The notes beneath the pieces were generated by a model that saw only the letters and a program-made list of their open reading frames with translations, searched no databases and was not told where the DNA came from. A program made the translations under genes and the position numbers. A DNA stretch of 64,000 nt from Gamarada debralockiae (Eukaryota > Ascomycota > Leotiomycetes > Helotiales > Hyphodiscaceae), in NCBI GenBank assembly GCA_002803225.1, contig NXFV01001528.1, positions 62,001 to 126,000 on the forward strand, in the 5' to 3' direction. Shown here piece by piece: positions 13,085 through 24,025 of the stretch. Within the stretch, counting starts at the first letter, position 1. Every line of letters starts with the position of its first letter.

Positions 13085-13375
13085 ATGCTGAAAAGCGCCC
13101 CAAAAAGATTAAATAATTGGAAGCTCTAAAGTGGCAAGAAGGTAAAGAAGGGAAACTAAAATCTCTCTACATGCTTTTGAGGACTAGAGACTGGCTAGAC
13201 TTCTATAGTGAGCGAGGCTTGAGGAGGGAGGGGAAAAGGGGAATCGAAATCGCTCTACATGCCTTTAAGAACTGGGAACTGGCCTAGCTGCCAGAGTCAG
13301 GGAGGCTTTGGAGAGGAGGAGAGAGAGGGATATTGAAATCGCTCTACACGCCTACAACGGAGAGACTGGGTACCG
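13085..13375 (+). repeat. Three imperfect tandem units of about 90-105 bp
   Basis: The phrase aaatc-(g/t)ctctaca(t/c)gc recurs near 13160, 13247 and 13337. Each copy is followed by an actggga/gactgg segment and a purine-rich gaggaggga block. The units are diverged. They abut sequence shared with the retroelement relic at 52 kb, so they are probably part of a decayed element. Confidence 0.5.
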
Positions 13376-13700
13376 GATCACAACGAGTAGTCAAGTGTAG
13401 GGGTGCAAGGTATGGTTGGATTGATCGAATGACTAAAGTCTCTCTTCTCCTGAGCTATTCCTTAAGTGCTGATCTCTACAATACAACTTATGATCTTACC
13501 ATACTCTTGCAATCTCCTGACAATACCTACTTCATAGCTCCGTGCCCTTGCATCATGACCTCGCGCTAGCTCCCAGTACTGATGTCACATCCTGACATCA
13601 TTTCCTGTACGCCTGTTCTTGGGACCAACTTCCTTTAGCCCCAACCAGGTCTCGCTTGTCTTTGGGGTTCTAGGTCGCCTAGTGACGGCGCCCAGGTGGG
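13376..13700 (+). mobile_element. Retroelement relic shared with the 52-53 kb region
   Basis: 13381-13440 (cacaacgagtagtcaagt, then ggattgatcgaatgact) matches 52350-52410. 13551-13690 (catcatgac..cgctagctc, and the exact string gttctaggtcgcctagtg) matches 53072-53220. The order is the same and the intervening sequence differs in length. I read both as fragments of one decayed LTR-retrotransposon family. No reverse transcriptase or integrase motif is visible. Confidence 0.45.
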
Positions 13701-13903
13701 TGTTACAGAGCTGATAACCTCTATCACTCTGAACTTTGCACTTTTTGAATCGAACTTCTCATAGCAGAGCAGAGCTGTCAAACTATACACTTCTACGGTT
13801 GCAGGCCTATCGACCACCCCGGAAAGGGAAACCCCTTGCTACATTAGAGGGGGAGGGGGGAAGGGGTAGACAAAGCACAGGCTGAGTAACGAGGATGCGA
13901 TTT

Positions 13904-14023
13904 GTCTGAAATACATTTAGCAAAAGCCGTACAAGTTCTATGATCCTCGAAAAGTGTCCATCAGTCCGAAATACATTTAGCAAAAGCCATACAAGTCCAC
14001 GATCCCCGAAAAGTGTCCACCAG
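13904..14023 (+). repeat. Direct tandem duplication, 60-bp period
   Basis: Two adjacent copies start with gtc(t/c)gaaatacatttag at 13904 and 13964, continue with caaaagcc(g/a)tacaagt and end with cgaaaagtgtcca(t/c)cag. About seven substitutions separate the copies. The block lies 155 bp beyond the stop codon of HNH_2 copy A. Confidence 0.8.
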
Positions 14024-14177
14024 GTGTCTCCTTAATACTACATAGTCACTTGTGTTCCGTCTCTGTCTCCAATTCCTTCTCCGCCTTCCTCCGCCTCCTC
14101 GATGTGATGCTTGGAACCCTCGGGGTGGTGTGAGATTGTTTTTATGTAGAAATTCCGGAGTGACCGGTAGACTTAGA

Positions 14178-15256
14178 TCAGTAAAGGAACGAATTCTCGA
14201 CTTCGTCAAGTCCAAAATTTGAAACCTCCCCGTCTGAGTCTTCATCCCAATTATCCCAATCGAAATCACTAGCAGCACCAGCCATGCCTGCTACACGTTG
14301 AAGGAACCACTGCATCTCAAGAAGTTGGAAACTTGGTAGTGGTTTTGTTGTTGGATCGTCGGTTTGAAGCTCGAAAACCTGGCCGGATTTAATCGGTTTG
14401 TCCGTGGTATTATCGAATAACTTGCTACTAGCTTCGCCCCACTTGTACTGATTAAGGTCTTTGGTAGAAAATGGCGTGGTCGAGAGACTCATTGCTGCTT
14501 GAGTGTCTTGTTGTTGTTGTTTCTGCCAAAAGAACTGGACTTTCAAGGTCATATTGTCATTTGACACAGAAATTGGTTTAAAGGCAAATGCTCCTGCGCC
14601 CCATGCGAGGTGTGCCTGAGCCGACAATGTGATGAGGTTATAGACTCTTTCCATACCGAACTCATGCATGCCTCTTGGGAAAAGTTGTGCTTCCCAAACA
14701 GCAACTTTTTCCTCTGGCCAGAAGCTCCTCAAAAGATTCCAAAAGTCGTGTCGCTGCCCAAAGATCTCTTCCTTGTGGTTTATCGAGTGGAATGGATATA
14801 TATGAGAAACGTTTATGAATGCGTCTTTTGTAAGAACACAGCGAGAGTTGTCTCTTTGTTTGGCTAAGGCCTTGGTGTAGCCGTCTCGAGGTGAACTGGT
14901 CTTAGGGGAGGTGGCAGGTAGCGAGCCCTGATTTGACGACGTCAATTTCTTCCCTTTAGGAGGGCTCGCACTCCCTATAAAGTTATTAGCTAGAGTAAAG
15001 ACAAAAGTCGTGGCGACTAACATAAAAGGACTACAAGACTATTTTACTTACAGTATCGTGCCATTATGCGACATTGTCTAGCAATAATATGAACAACCAC
15101 AGGGTTAATGCTAGCAAGATCGACCAATTTCTCAAGTGCCTTGAGGTCGCACACCTGGCAGGCCGCCCAAAAGTATGGTTGCACGTCGCCTATCGCTTCT
15201 TGTAGACGCTTAAGCAGGACTACTCGTTCTGCGCTCGGAAGGTTGAAGTCTTCCAT
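14178..15256 (-). CDS. HNH_2-type nuclease-domain protein, copy A
   Basis: Two exons, 15256-15052 and 14974-14178, encode 333 aa; the intron is 14975-15051. The family shows an N-terminal helical segment (MEDFNLPSAERV, PYFWAACQVCDL). An HNH_2-like core follows, with CVLTK, VSHIYPFH and NLITLSAQAHLAWGAG, where Cys, HIYPFH, Asn and the final His fit the betabeta-alpha metal fold. The tail is acidic. These proteins are widespread in filamentous ascomycetes and have no settled role. A second in-frame ATG at 15280 exists; 15256 is preferred because the paralogue at 54694 starts at the equivalent codon. Copies A and B are roughly two-thirds identical and share intron position and exon 1 length (205 nt). 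Copy A keeps all HNH residues. Confidence 0.8.
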
Positions 15257-17100
15257 GGCAGTTGCAAATGAATGAGTCATGTCGCTCTCGTTTGTTCCTT
15301 CGCAACCTCTCTACCTTGGGCTGAGGTGACAACAGCGGCGGCAACAAAGATGGATGTATACTCGATAAGAGTCGAGCGGGGGAAGAGTTGTGAAGAGTCG
15401 GCGGCTAGATAGATGATTCAGTTGATTGAATTTCACTGTCGCGAGTGCTAGTCGAAGCTCAGGATAGGATTCCCTTGAGATTGAGGGCTTAAATTGTAAG
15501 TAAGAAGATAGAAAAGTGGAAATGTGGAGTGGGAAATGTGACTAGCGCGCTTACAGGTCCGGTCACAAAGTAGGAGAGTGTGGTTGATAAGAAGTGCAAG
15601 CGTTACGGTAATGCCCCGCAAGCGTCCGAGAGGCTTATGACGCGCTGATGGAGGTTTCAAAGTCGTGACTGGATGCAGATACTATTCTCAGACGAAGGTC
15701 AGTCAAGGTATCCTAACGAAAGTATCGTGCGTGTCACTTACGCCACGAAAATAACGAAAGACGCGTCGAAGAACCTTCTTGACCGTGCAGTCTACCTTCA
15801 GACTTGGGTTTCTGAAGCTGAAGCTGTAGCCATGATATTAGTCTAATGTGTACTTTAAGGCTGCAGGTTATGACTCACCCTCTACGCGGTCTCCCTTGTT
15901 GGGACGCGCCTAATTCTTCAATCTCAAGAGGTGTAGAAGCTGCCAGTAGGTTAGTACTGGTATGGTGCAGAAGCCTTAAAGGCTGCCACGGATCATCAGG
16001 AAACTTACAATTGAGGTTTCAAGACTTCAAAGATGGAAATTGGGGTTGGGGGTGTGCTTGGCTACACGATATTCGAAAAGTTGTGATCATGGAAAGAAGG
16101 GGAAATGGAAATTGGAGTTGGAGGTGTGGTGGATTGCCCCATCACACGATGTTCGAAGAGTTGTGATGATGAAGGAAAGGAACGAGAGGAACAAAGAAGC
16201 TCGACGGATGAAAAGGTGATTTCAACGCAAGATTTGCCGAGAACATCATAGGAACGGGTTTAGCGAGCAGCTCACCTTTCCAGTTTTCCATATGCAAATC
16301 AGCAAATGAAAAAATAGATTAGTACGCAGATCAGTACGGATTCTGCTGGAGAAAGGGCAACGAAGCGGAAATTGAGAACTTACTGTTCATTTGAGAATGC
16401 TTGCATTCAAAGAACTTCAATTACTTCTATGCCCACCCATTTCAAAGTTGATCTCCATTGGTTGCAATAATTCACGCTTTACCTCCAGCCCATTCATACC
16501 CAAGTGTATAACCCCTCAATTTACGAACCAAAGTCATATCCTTCGCCTGGATCGTAACTCTCTTAGCATGGATCGCGCAAAGGCAAAGGTCTCATCTGAC
16601 ACCTATACAGTGTATTCAGAAATCCAGAACAAAGCTCAAGCAACGATTTTTAAAACAGCTTTATGAAGATTCGCGATTAGTATCATGAGTTTGACATTCT
16701 CAACTACCATTGAGTTCATTGAAAGATTCACCACCGTTTGTGCTGTGCCAAACGTTCGTGAAAAGGGCACTTAAGTGTTAGCCCAGACCAGCGTTGCTCA
16801 GGACACCTGAAAAATTTGTCACGTGCCTTGGAGGAGGATGGCATAGGGAATGTGGTGAATTGTGGTTAAGATGGGGACAATAAGAGGGTTGCCCCTATTG
16901 TCACCGTTCGCAGCAAATATGAGGACTGATTTGCGAACCATGGCTTGACAATAGGAGAGCCACACCTATTGTTACTTACCATTCAAAGCTTGCCCAATAG
17001 ACTGACTGCTTAAGAAAGCCAATATCTTGCCATGATTCCCACGCTGACAAATGCCACATTTCTGATTCCACAACTGCCGACGTGCCAGACATCAAAATAT
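15257..17100. other. Intergenic with tandem and inverted repeats
   Basis: No gene is supported. A diverged tandem duplication lies at 16031-16165. Two hairpin-like inverted repeats, each pairing an acaata motif with a tattgt motif, lie near 16877-16901 and 16948-16973. A CACGTG core sits at about 16819. Open frames here follow the repeats and look accidental. Confidence 0.45.
16031..16165 (+). repeat. Imperfect tandem duplication of about 65-70 bp
   Basis: Each copy contains atggaaattgg(g/a)gttgg, then ggtgtg, cacgat(a/g)ttcgaa and gttgtgat(c/g)atg. The second copy carries a short insertion (gccccatc). It has no coding meaning that I can see. Confidence 0.7.
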
Positions 17101-17461
17101 GCCAGATACCAGAATCATTCATGAAAAATCAAGACATAGGAACCCTGACGACAACAGACTGAAGGTACCCACAATTCAGGACGACCAAAATCAAGTCTCC
17201 GATTGCCTGTGAAGATTTCAGCTGCCGTCCCCTGTCCCACAGTTTCACTTCGAGAGATACTCTCGACCCGATGTGCCCCCTCTGTCACAACGTTGAGCGA
17301 ATCCAAGGTCTTGACTCCAGGGCCTCCAAACCAATCCTCATCGCGCTTTCGAAGCTGCATCGACACGTTGAGCCCGACTCGGCGATCTGTGGTTGTGGCA
17401 GCACGACGAGACGACCAAGTAGCGCAACCTGCGCGGAAGTCTCCACAAGACCCTTCCTAAC

Positions 17462-18645
17462 AAGCTCTTGAAAGCTATTCTTGATGAAGTGGATCAGGAC
17501 TTAGTCCATATTAAGAAGAGTATGGCGGACCATCCTCTAAGACGACGTACGGGGCTGGAGATGTCGGTGACGGCTAGTGAGAGTGCCAGTATCCGTATGA
17601 TTAGGGAGATTCAGTTGGAGAGCGAGAGGACGGCGCGGGATAGGAAGGCAAAGTGGGAGGGTTCGAGCAAAGATGATGGAAGTTGTCGCGAAATACCGAA
17701 GGGTTCACCAGGCAAGCCCCTTCCGGATTTGCCAGGAAGCGATATCGATCCGCCGGCCGCGAGAATCCAGCAGTCGATTCGTATTGTGGAGAAATGGTTG
17801 TGAAAGAACGAGGCACTGATGGCTGCGTATAGTCAAAGTGTGTTGAATAATCGATCCATGGTCTCGGTAATTAGAGGGCTCAAAGATCGACTTACCATCG
17901 AAGTTGGTGTCTGGAAGGCCAGCAGTATGCATACAAGATCCCAATTACGCAGACCAACACTTGCGTGTACGACAAGCCACCGAAAGATCTTCACCTTCAT
18001 AGGCGGATCTTCCATCAAGTTGCGGAACTTGCAGACCGCACGAGCTTGAAGCATCAGTTCCAACGAACCCTCAGCACCACGCTCCAACGCAAGAAAGCGG
18101 AGAGGTTGCGTAGGAGACGCAAGGTTTCTGTTACGGAAGCAGTTCAGCTTCTCTACGCGCAGCAGAAACGAAAAGAGAGGAAGGATCTGATGTCTGGTGG
18201 CATGAATGAAGATAGGATGGAGATCCCGCAACTAAAAGATCGGTCGATACCTCGGGTCTTCGCGAGAAGCCTAGACCCTGAATACATCCGACCCAGAGAA
18301 CCGGAGCTCTCGCAAGCGGCTCAAAATGCCAGTCGAGGGTGTGCTGAGCAAAGAGACTCTGCAGCTAATGATAACACATTGGGAAGTAGCAAGGCCGGGA
18401 AGGGGCCGTCTCAATCGAAGTCTTCGGATCGAGTAAGAGGGCAACCCAGAGGAAAGATCGACCCAGTCTACGTCCAAACCAAAGAGCCCCAAGTTTCAGA
18501 TGCTGTCAAGAATGTAGGAGAAGACGAGCTGAGCGAAATTCGGTGCCTTTTAATGATCGATATCGGAATGAGGAGAGGAAGAAGGCGTGGATTTCGAATG
18601 AATGATAAGTCCGAATTGGATGCTCCCCTGGGGAGAGGATTCTAG
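17462..18645 (+). pseudogene. Frame-broken ORF of unknown identity
   Basis: Coding-like sequence runs through two frames. The first (17462-17803) has a charged helical composition (LKAILDEVDQDLVHIKKSM) and ends at a TGA at 17801; the same frame then reads on without interruption to about 17920. A different frame (about 17925-18645) carries YAYKIPITQTNTCVYDKPPK and a basic helix rich in Arg/Lys, ending at 18645. A gtgtct..ag junction near 17908 could join the frames but would not remove the TGA. I recognise no family. It may be a decayed gene or a gene with an unresolved intron. A possible upstream part (17200-17460) shows no consistent frame. Confidence 0.3.
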
Positions 18646-19866
18646 GGTCTCGGAAAGCTAGAGGACATTTGTGCCGATTTTGTGTAATGAAAGGATATCA
18701 ATGATTTTCTAAAGTGGTGTCTGATATTTCGCGACTGATAGGTTTGGGAGTGTAGAATTTCATGCCTCATTTTAACAGTGAATCGAAATGACGATTATAT
18801 TGACGCCTGCAGGTGGTCACTAGATGCCGCATCAATAAGTATATAATACATCAATCCTTCGATCTGTTTCAGCGACGGGAGCCTCGATCCGGCTGGCTTA
18901 GATTGGGAATGGAGGACTCAGGCATTCCTCGTAGGCACAAGGGATCGTAGTTTTTATCGCTGAATCTGAATAGATTGGTCGATCGTTGTATTACATCCCA
19001 CTAAATACAATAAACAACTTACGTCCGCATGTTTGTCTTTTTGTTCGAATCGATGAAAGGAAAGCATGAGGCGTTTGATAATCTTGGAGGAGGTCCGAGT
19101 CCTGTCACGGAGGGCAGCAACTACCTTAATGACAAAACCCAATTTCCAGTTTTCGCGAATATCGTAACTACGATAAACACGAGAACAAGTATTAATTACA
19201 TTAATTATAATATTATAAGGATCGCATTCGTATAATAAATTGATTTATAAACTATAGACTATGTACTATTCTATAGGATCCCGTCCTATATAACTAAAGT
19301 AAGATCCCATGGGATAGGATTACTTATAGCCTTTGTCCTATAGAGTAAAACGAGAATAGGATCCTATTCTCTACTAGTTATATAAATTATAAATAATATA
19401 AATAAGGCTGATTTAATCGGAGGGATATACGGCTTATAATAGCTGCTAAATCAAGTAAATCATCAAAAAACCATACGCGGATCTTTTCTTTAAAGGAATC
19501 TAAAGGAATTAAAGAACGAGGTATTATTCTGTATAATAAAAAGAAGTAAAAGAATAAAAAGAGATATTAGCTAAGGCTTTCGTACGACTACAAAACGTAG
19601 GGGCAACAGTCAGTATTCGATATTCGCGATATTCGCGAAAACTGGAAATTGGGTTTTGTCGTTAAGGTAGTTGCTGACCTCCGGACCTGTGCACGGACTA
19701 GCTCCGCAATCAACGCGCTACTAGAACGCGATTTACGCGTTCCACTCCATCCAGCCTTCTTTCGTTCTTCAACAGCCTTTCTCCCCAACTCCCAATTTCG
19801 TTGCTGATTGTACTTTTGGTTCTTATTTCTAATAGAGATCCATCTAATCGGCAATCAACAGCCACC
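18646..19866. other. Intergenic, AT-rich, contains a TIR element
   Basis: No gene is seen. 19180-19560 is strongly AT-rich with palindromic runs around ggatcctattct and ctataggatcc. It lies inside the TIR element described next. The last 180 nt form the MSH6 promoter. Confidence 0.5.
19101..19688. mobile_element. Non-autonomous TIR element with about 60-bp arms
   Basis: The left arm (19101-19164) contains gcaactaccttaatgacaaa and ttccagttttcgcgaatatc. Its reverse complement is found at 19627-19688, with about one mismatch over the inner 48 bp and more divergence outside. The interior of about 460 bp is AT-rich and non-coding. Long arms around a short AT-rich core suggest a MITE or a cut-down DNA transposon. 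Exact ends and a target-site duplication could not be fixed by eye. The right end lies about 180 bp upstream of the MSH6 start codon. Confidence 0.65.
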
Positions 19867-22800
19867 ATGGTCAAAAAGAACGAAACCTCTGAAGTTACCC
19901 CAGCTCGGGCTCCACCCTCATCGTTAAAGAAGCAGAACTCAAGCGCAGGATCGAAGAACGGATCTATTCTCAGCTTCTTCTCGAAGGCTCCAGCCAATGG
20001 CACTCCTAACTCATCTGGCGGAACCTGGACGACTAATGGCGAGCCCAAAGGTGTGAACGTGATGGCGAAACCGAACGTTCCTGTCAAGAAGCCTGCCTTC
20101 AAGAAAACCGCTGTCAAGAACATGACGCCTGTTCCCAGCAGTGACGCGATGGGCCCGTCCAGTTCGCAAGAGAATGTGAATGGTGGAATCCCAGAAGAGG
20201 TAGAGGATACTGGCTTGCCATCGCCTGCGACACCTGCTAAGAGAGTACAGGCTGTCAATGGCGACGGAATGGCATTTGGCAGCAGCCCTTCACGAAAGGT
20301 ATGCGAAATACACAAAATCATTGTGCTACGGAAACACTGGCTAATTCTCCCCTCTGCAGGCCAAGAAAGCTATCAGCTATGCGGAGTCCGATGACGACGA
20401 TGAAGACGCCTTCGACCCAGCTGGGATTTCCACCAAAAAGAGGAAAGGACGGAACAAACCAGTTGAGGATGACGACGACGAAGAAGATGCTTTTATCGGG
20501 GACCTCGATGGGGCTGATGATGATGGTAAGGATTCGAACCACTTGTCCAGATCACAATATTAACATTCCGCAGAAGATATGGATGACTTTATCGTCGACG
20601 ACGATTCAGATGCACCAGCCAAGCCATCGAAAAAACGGAAGCGTCCTACATCCACAGCGACCTCCCGAAAACGGTCCAACGTATCTACACCATCCGAACA
20701 AGACGAAGACGAGGAAGACGAAAATATGGTGTTGCCAGAGACATCAACAGCCCATCAATGGAAGTACGACCCGGAGAACACCGACGTCGTAGAGCGAAAG
20801 ACCCTGAAAAAATCCAAAACTCCCGATTCGAATAAGAAACGGGAGAAGGCTTCCAAGACTGATCCGGAAAAGCGATACCCATGGCTTGCAAAGCTCCAAG
20901 ACATGGACCGAAATCCTATTGGCCACGAGAACTACGATCCAAGGACTGTATATGTCCCTCCTAATGCATGGGCAAATTTTTCGCCTTTCGAGAAGCAATA
21001 CTGGGAGATCAAGCAAAAGTTTTGGGATACCATTGTTTTCTTCAAGAAGGGCAAATTCTACGAACTGTACGAAAACGATGCTACCATTGGTCACCAGCTT
21101 TTCGACCTGAAGCTCACAGACAGAGTGAACATGAGAATGGTTGGCGTTCCTGAAATGTCCTTGGATCACTGGGCAAATCAGTTCGTTGCGAAGGGCTACA
21201 AGATTGCTAGAGTTGACCAGTGCGAATCGGCTCTTGGAAAGGAGATGCGAGAACGGGAAGACAGCCAAGGACCTCCAGCAAAAGGCGCAAAGAAGACCGA
21301 TAAGATTATCAAGCGAGAACTTGCTTGTGTGTTGACTGGGGGCACTTTGGTCGAGGGCAGCATGTTGCAGGATGACATGGCGACTTTTTGTGTTGCCATC
21401 AAAGAGTCGACGGTGGATGAGTTACCAGCATTCGGAATTTCCTTCGTCGACACCGCTACTGGCCAATTCTTCTTATCAGAATTCGTCGACGATGTGGACC
21501 TGACCAAGTTTGAGACCTTCGTCGCTCAGACGAGACCTCAGGAGCTGCTGCTGGAGAAGTCCTGCATTTCCACAAAGGCTCTACGGATCTTAAAAAATAA
21601 CACCAGTCCCACCGCCATATGGAACCATCTGAAACCTGGGAAGGAGTTTTGGGGAGCCGATATCACACGACGTGAATTAGATTGCGGTGGATACTTTGTC
21701 GCCGAGGGAGGTGTTGAAGAGGTCTGGCCACAAAAGCTCGAGGAAGCCAGAGACAAGGAGCTCCTGATGTCTGCATTCGGTGCACTGGTTCAATACTTGA
21801 GAACACTCAAACTGGAGCGGAGCCTTCTGACGCAAGGCAACTTCAATTGGTACAGCCCTATTCAGAAAGATACCACCCTAGTTCTCGACGGCCAGACTCT
21901 TATTAACTTGGAGGTCTTCGCCAACACTTATGACGGAGGACAAGATGGAACCCTTTTCACGCTGCTCAACCGCTGTGTCACACCATTCGGCAAGCGCATG
22001 TTCCGCCAATGGGTATGCCACCCTCTGGCTGATGCTAAACGAATCAACGAACGACTGGACGCAGTCGACATGCTGAATGCTGACCGCAGTCTCAGTGATC
22101 AGTTCACAGCATCGATGACCAGAATGCCCGATCTGGAGCGACTGATCTCTCGTATTCATGCCGGAGTGTGCAAGCCTGAGGATTTTGTCAGAGTTCTCGA
22201 AGGGTTTGAGCAAATTGAATATACCATGAGCCTTCTGGAAGCCTTCGGTGGCGGCGATGGCATCGTGGATCGTCTCATCTCTGCAATGCCTGATCTCAAG
22301 AAACCTCTGGAATGGTGGAAGAATGCGTTCGACCGATCTAAGGCCAGGGATTACAAACTCCTTGTCCCAGAACGTGGCGTGGAAGAGGAATTTGATGCCA
22401 GTCAAGATCGCATCTCCGAGATCAAGGACGAGTTGAATGAACTGATGAAGAGCAAGCAAAGATCGTTCAATTCCACGAAGGTTGTGTTCAGGGACATTGG
22501 AAAGGAGGTCTACCAACTTGAAGTGCCAAGCAGCATTAAAGTGCCAAAGGATTGGAAGATGATGTCCTCGACAAAGGGCGTCAAACGTTATTACTTCTCC
22601 GAATTGCAGGAGCTGGTTCGAGATCTCCAAGAAGCTCAAGAAACTCACGGCCAGGTTGTCAAGCAAGTCGCTGGAAGATTCTTCGCACGGTTCGACGAAG
22701 ATTACAATATTTGGAATGCAGCTGTCAAGGTCATTGCTCAGCTTGACTGCCTGATAAGTCTTGCAGCTGCATCGGCAGCTCTTGGAGAACCAAGCTGTAG

Positions 22801-23712
22801 ACCAACTTTCCTTGAACAGGAGCGAAGTGTAGTCGAGTTCGAGGAGCTCCGTCATCCATGCGTCCTCCCTAACGTCAGGGATTTCATTCCCAACGACATC
22901 AAGCTCGGCGGCGATGCCTCAAACATCACCCTCCTAACAGGAGCCAACGCAGCCGGAAAGTCTACTATCCTCCGAATGGTAAGCCGTGTCTCAATTCAAG
23001 GATTTGGTTCAATGCTAACACTCTATAGACTTGTGTGGCGGTCATCATGGCCCAAATAGGCTGCTACGTCCCCAGCATCTCCGCTCGCCTCACACCCTGC
23101 GACCGTATCATGTCCCGTCTCGGCGCAAACGACAACATCTTCGCCGCACAATCAACTTTCTTCGTCGAGCTCTCCGAGACCAAAAAGATCCTCGCCGAAG
23201 CCACGCCCCGCTCACTCGTCATCCTAGACGAACTCGGTCGTGGCACTTCCTCTTACGACGGCGTCGCGGTAGCACAAAGTGTCCTCCATCACATCGCTTC
23301 CCACATCGGATGCGTAGGTTTCTTTGCTACGCATTATCATAGTTTGGCTACAGAGTTTGACGGACATCCGGAAATTGCACCAAAGAGGATGCAGATCGAT
23401 GTTGAGGATGCGGAACGGCGCGTTACGTTCCTTTATAAATTGGAAGAAGGTGTTGCGGAGGGGAGCTTTGGCATGCATTGTGCGGCTATGTGTGGTATTC
23501 CCAATAAAGTTATTGATGTTGCCGAGAAGGCGGCGAGGGAGTGGGAACATACTTCTAGATTGAAGGAGAGCTTGGAGAAGGCGAGGAGTGGGTGTTATAT
23601 TCCGCTTGGTATGCAGAGTGATGTTAGCTGGATTCTTAAGGAGGCAATGGGCGAGCATGGGGTGGAGGAGAGGGGGTTAGCTGTGTTGATGAAGGCTATT
23701 GCTAGTTTGTAA
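19867..23712 (+). CDS. MSH6: DNA mismatch repair protein MSH6 (MutS homologue)
   Basis: Four exons, 19867-20298, 20360-20525, 20574-22978 and 23029-23712, encode 1228 aa, normal for fungal Msh6. It partners MSH2 in MutS-alpha to recognise base mismatches and small loops in the nucleus. An N-terminal PCNA-interaction motif, NGSILSFFSK (about residues 31-40), is followed by a disordered acidic/basic stretch. The mismatch-binding domain has GKFYELYE with the Phe-Tyr-Glu at about 361-363. The lever/clamp region follows. The ATPase shows Walker A TGANAAGKST (about 988-997), Walker B VILDELGRGTS (about 1065-1075) and FFATHYHSL. The start ATG sits in a near-perfect Kozak context (gccaccatgg), though the frame is open slightly upstream. 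No frame break is seen. Confidence 0.96.
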
Positions 23713-24025
23713 GATATGAGAGGTTGTTTCGTTGTATCTTTGCTGGGCGGTGCTTTTAGAGCGTTCTTATTTGGGGTGGGGCGGCGTCTTTTTCTATTTC
23801 TTCAAGAGCTGTGTGTATCTAATGGAATCGCTGAGAATAAACCGTCTTCAAGGTTTCTTAAATGGCGAATTCGAAGTGAGGATTCGTGCGCTACGACTCT
23901 CATCCTAGAAAATCGACTCCTAGTCCAGAGGACCTTCCAACGCACGTGACGATAACTTCACGTGTCACCATGCCGCACGCCTCACCTCCACCTTCACCGC
24001 CCACTTCAAATGTCCAACAGTTCTG
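23713..24025 (+). promoter_or_regulatory. Intergenic with paired CACGTG boxes
   Basis: Between the MSH6 stop and the next start codon there are two CACGTG E-box cores, at 23943-23948 and 23959-23964, 16 bp apart, about 60-85 nt before the start of the hydrolase gene. CACGTG is the core site of Cbf1-type bHLH factors in fungi. Function here is inferred from the pairing and position only. Confidence 0.4.

Noticed and set aside
15846..16166. 106-codon plus-strand frame
   Set aside because: It follows the tandem duplication at 16031-16165 and has a biased Trp/Gly-rich composition; judged accidental.
21878..22855. 325-codon minus-strand frame inside MSH6
   Set aside because: Antisense shadow of a conserved exon; no family resemblance and no independent promoter context.
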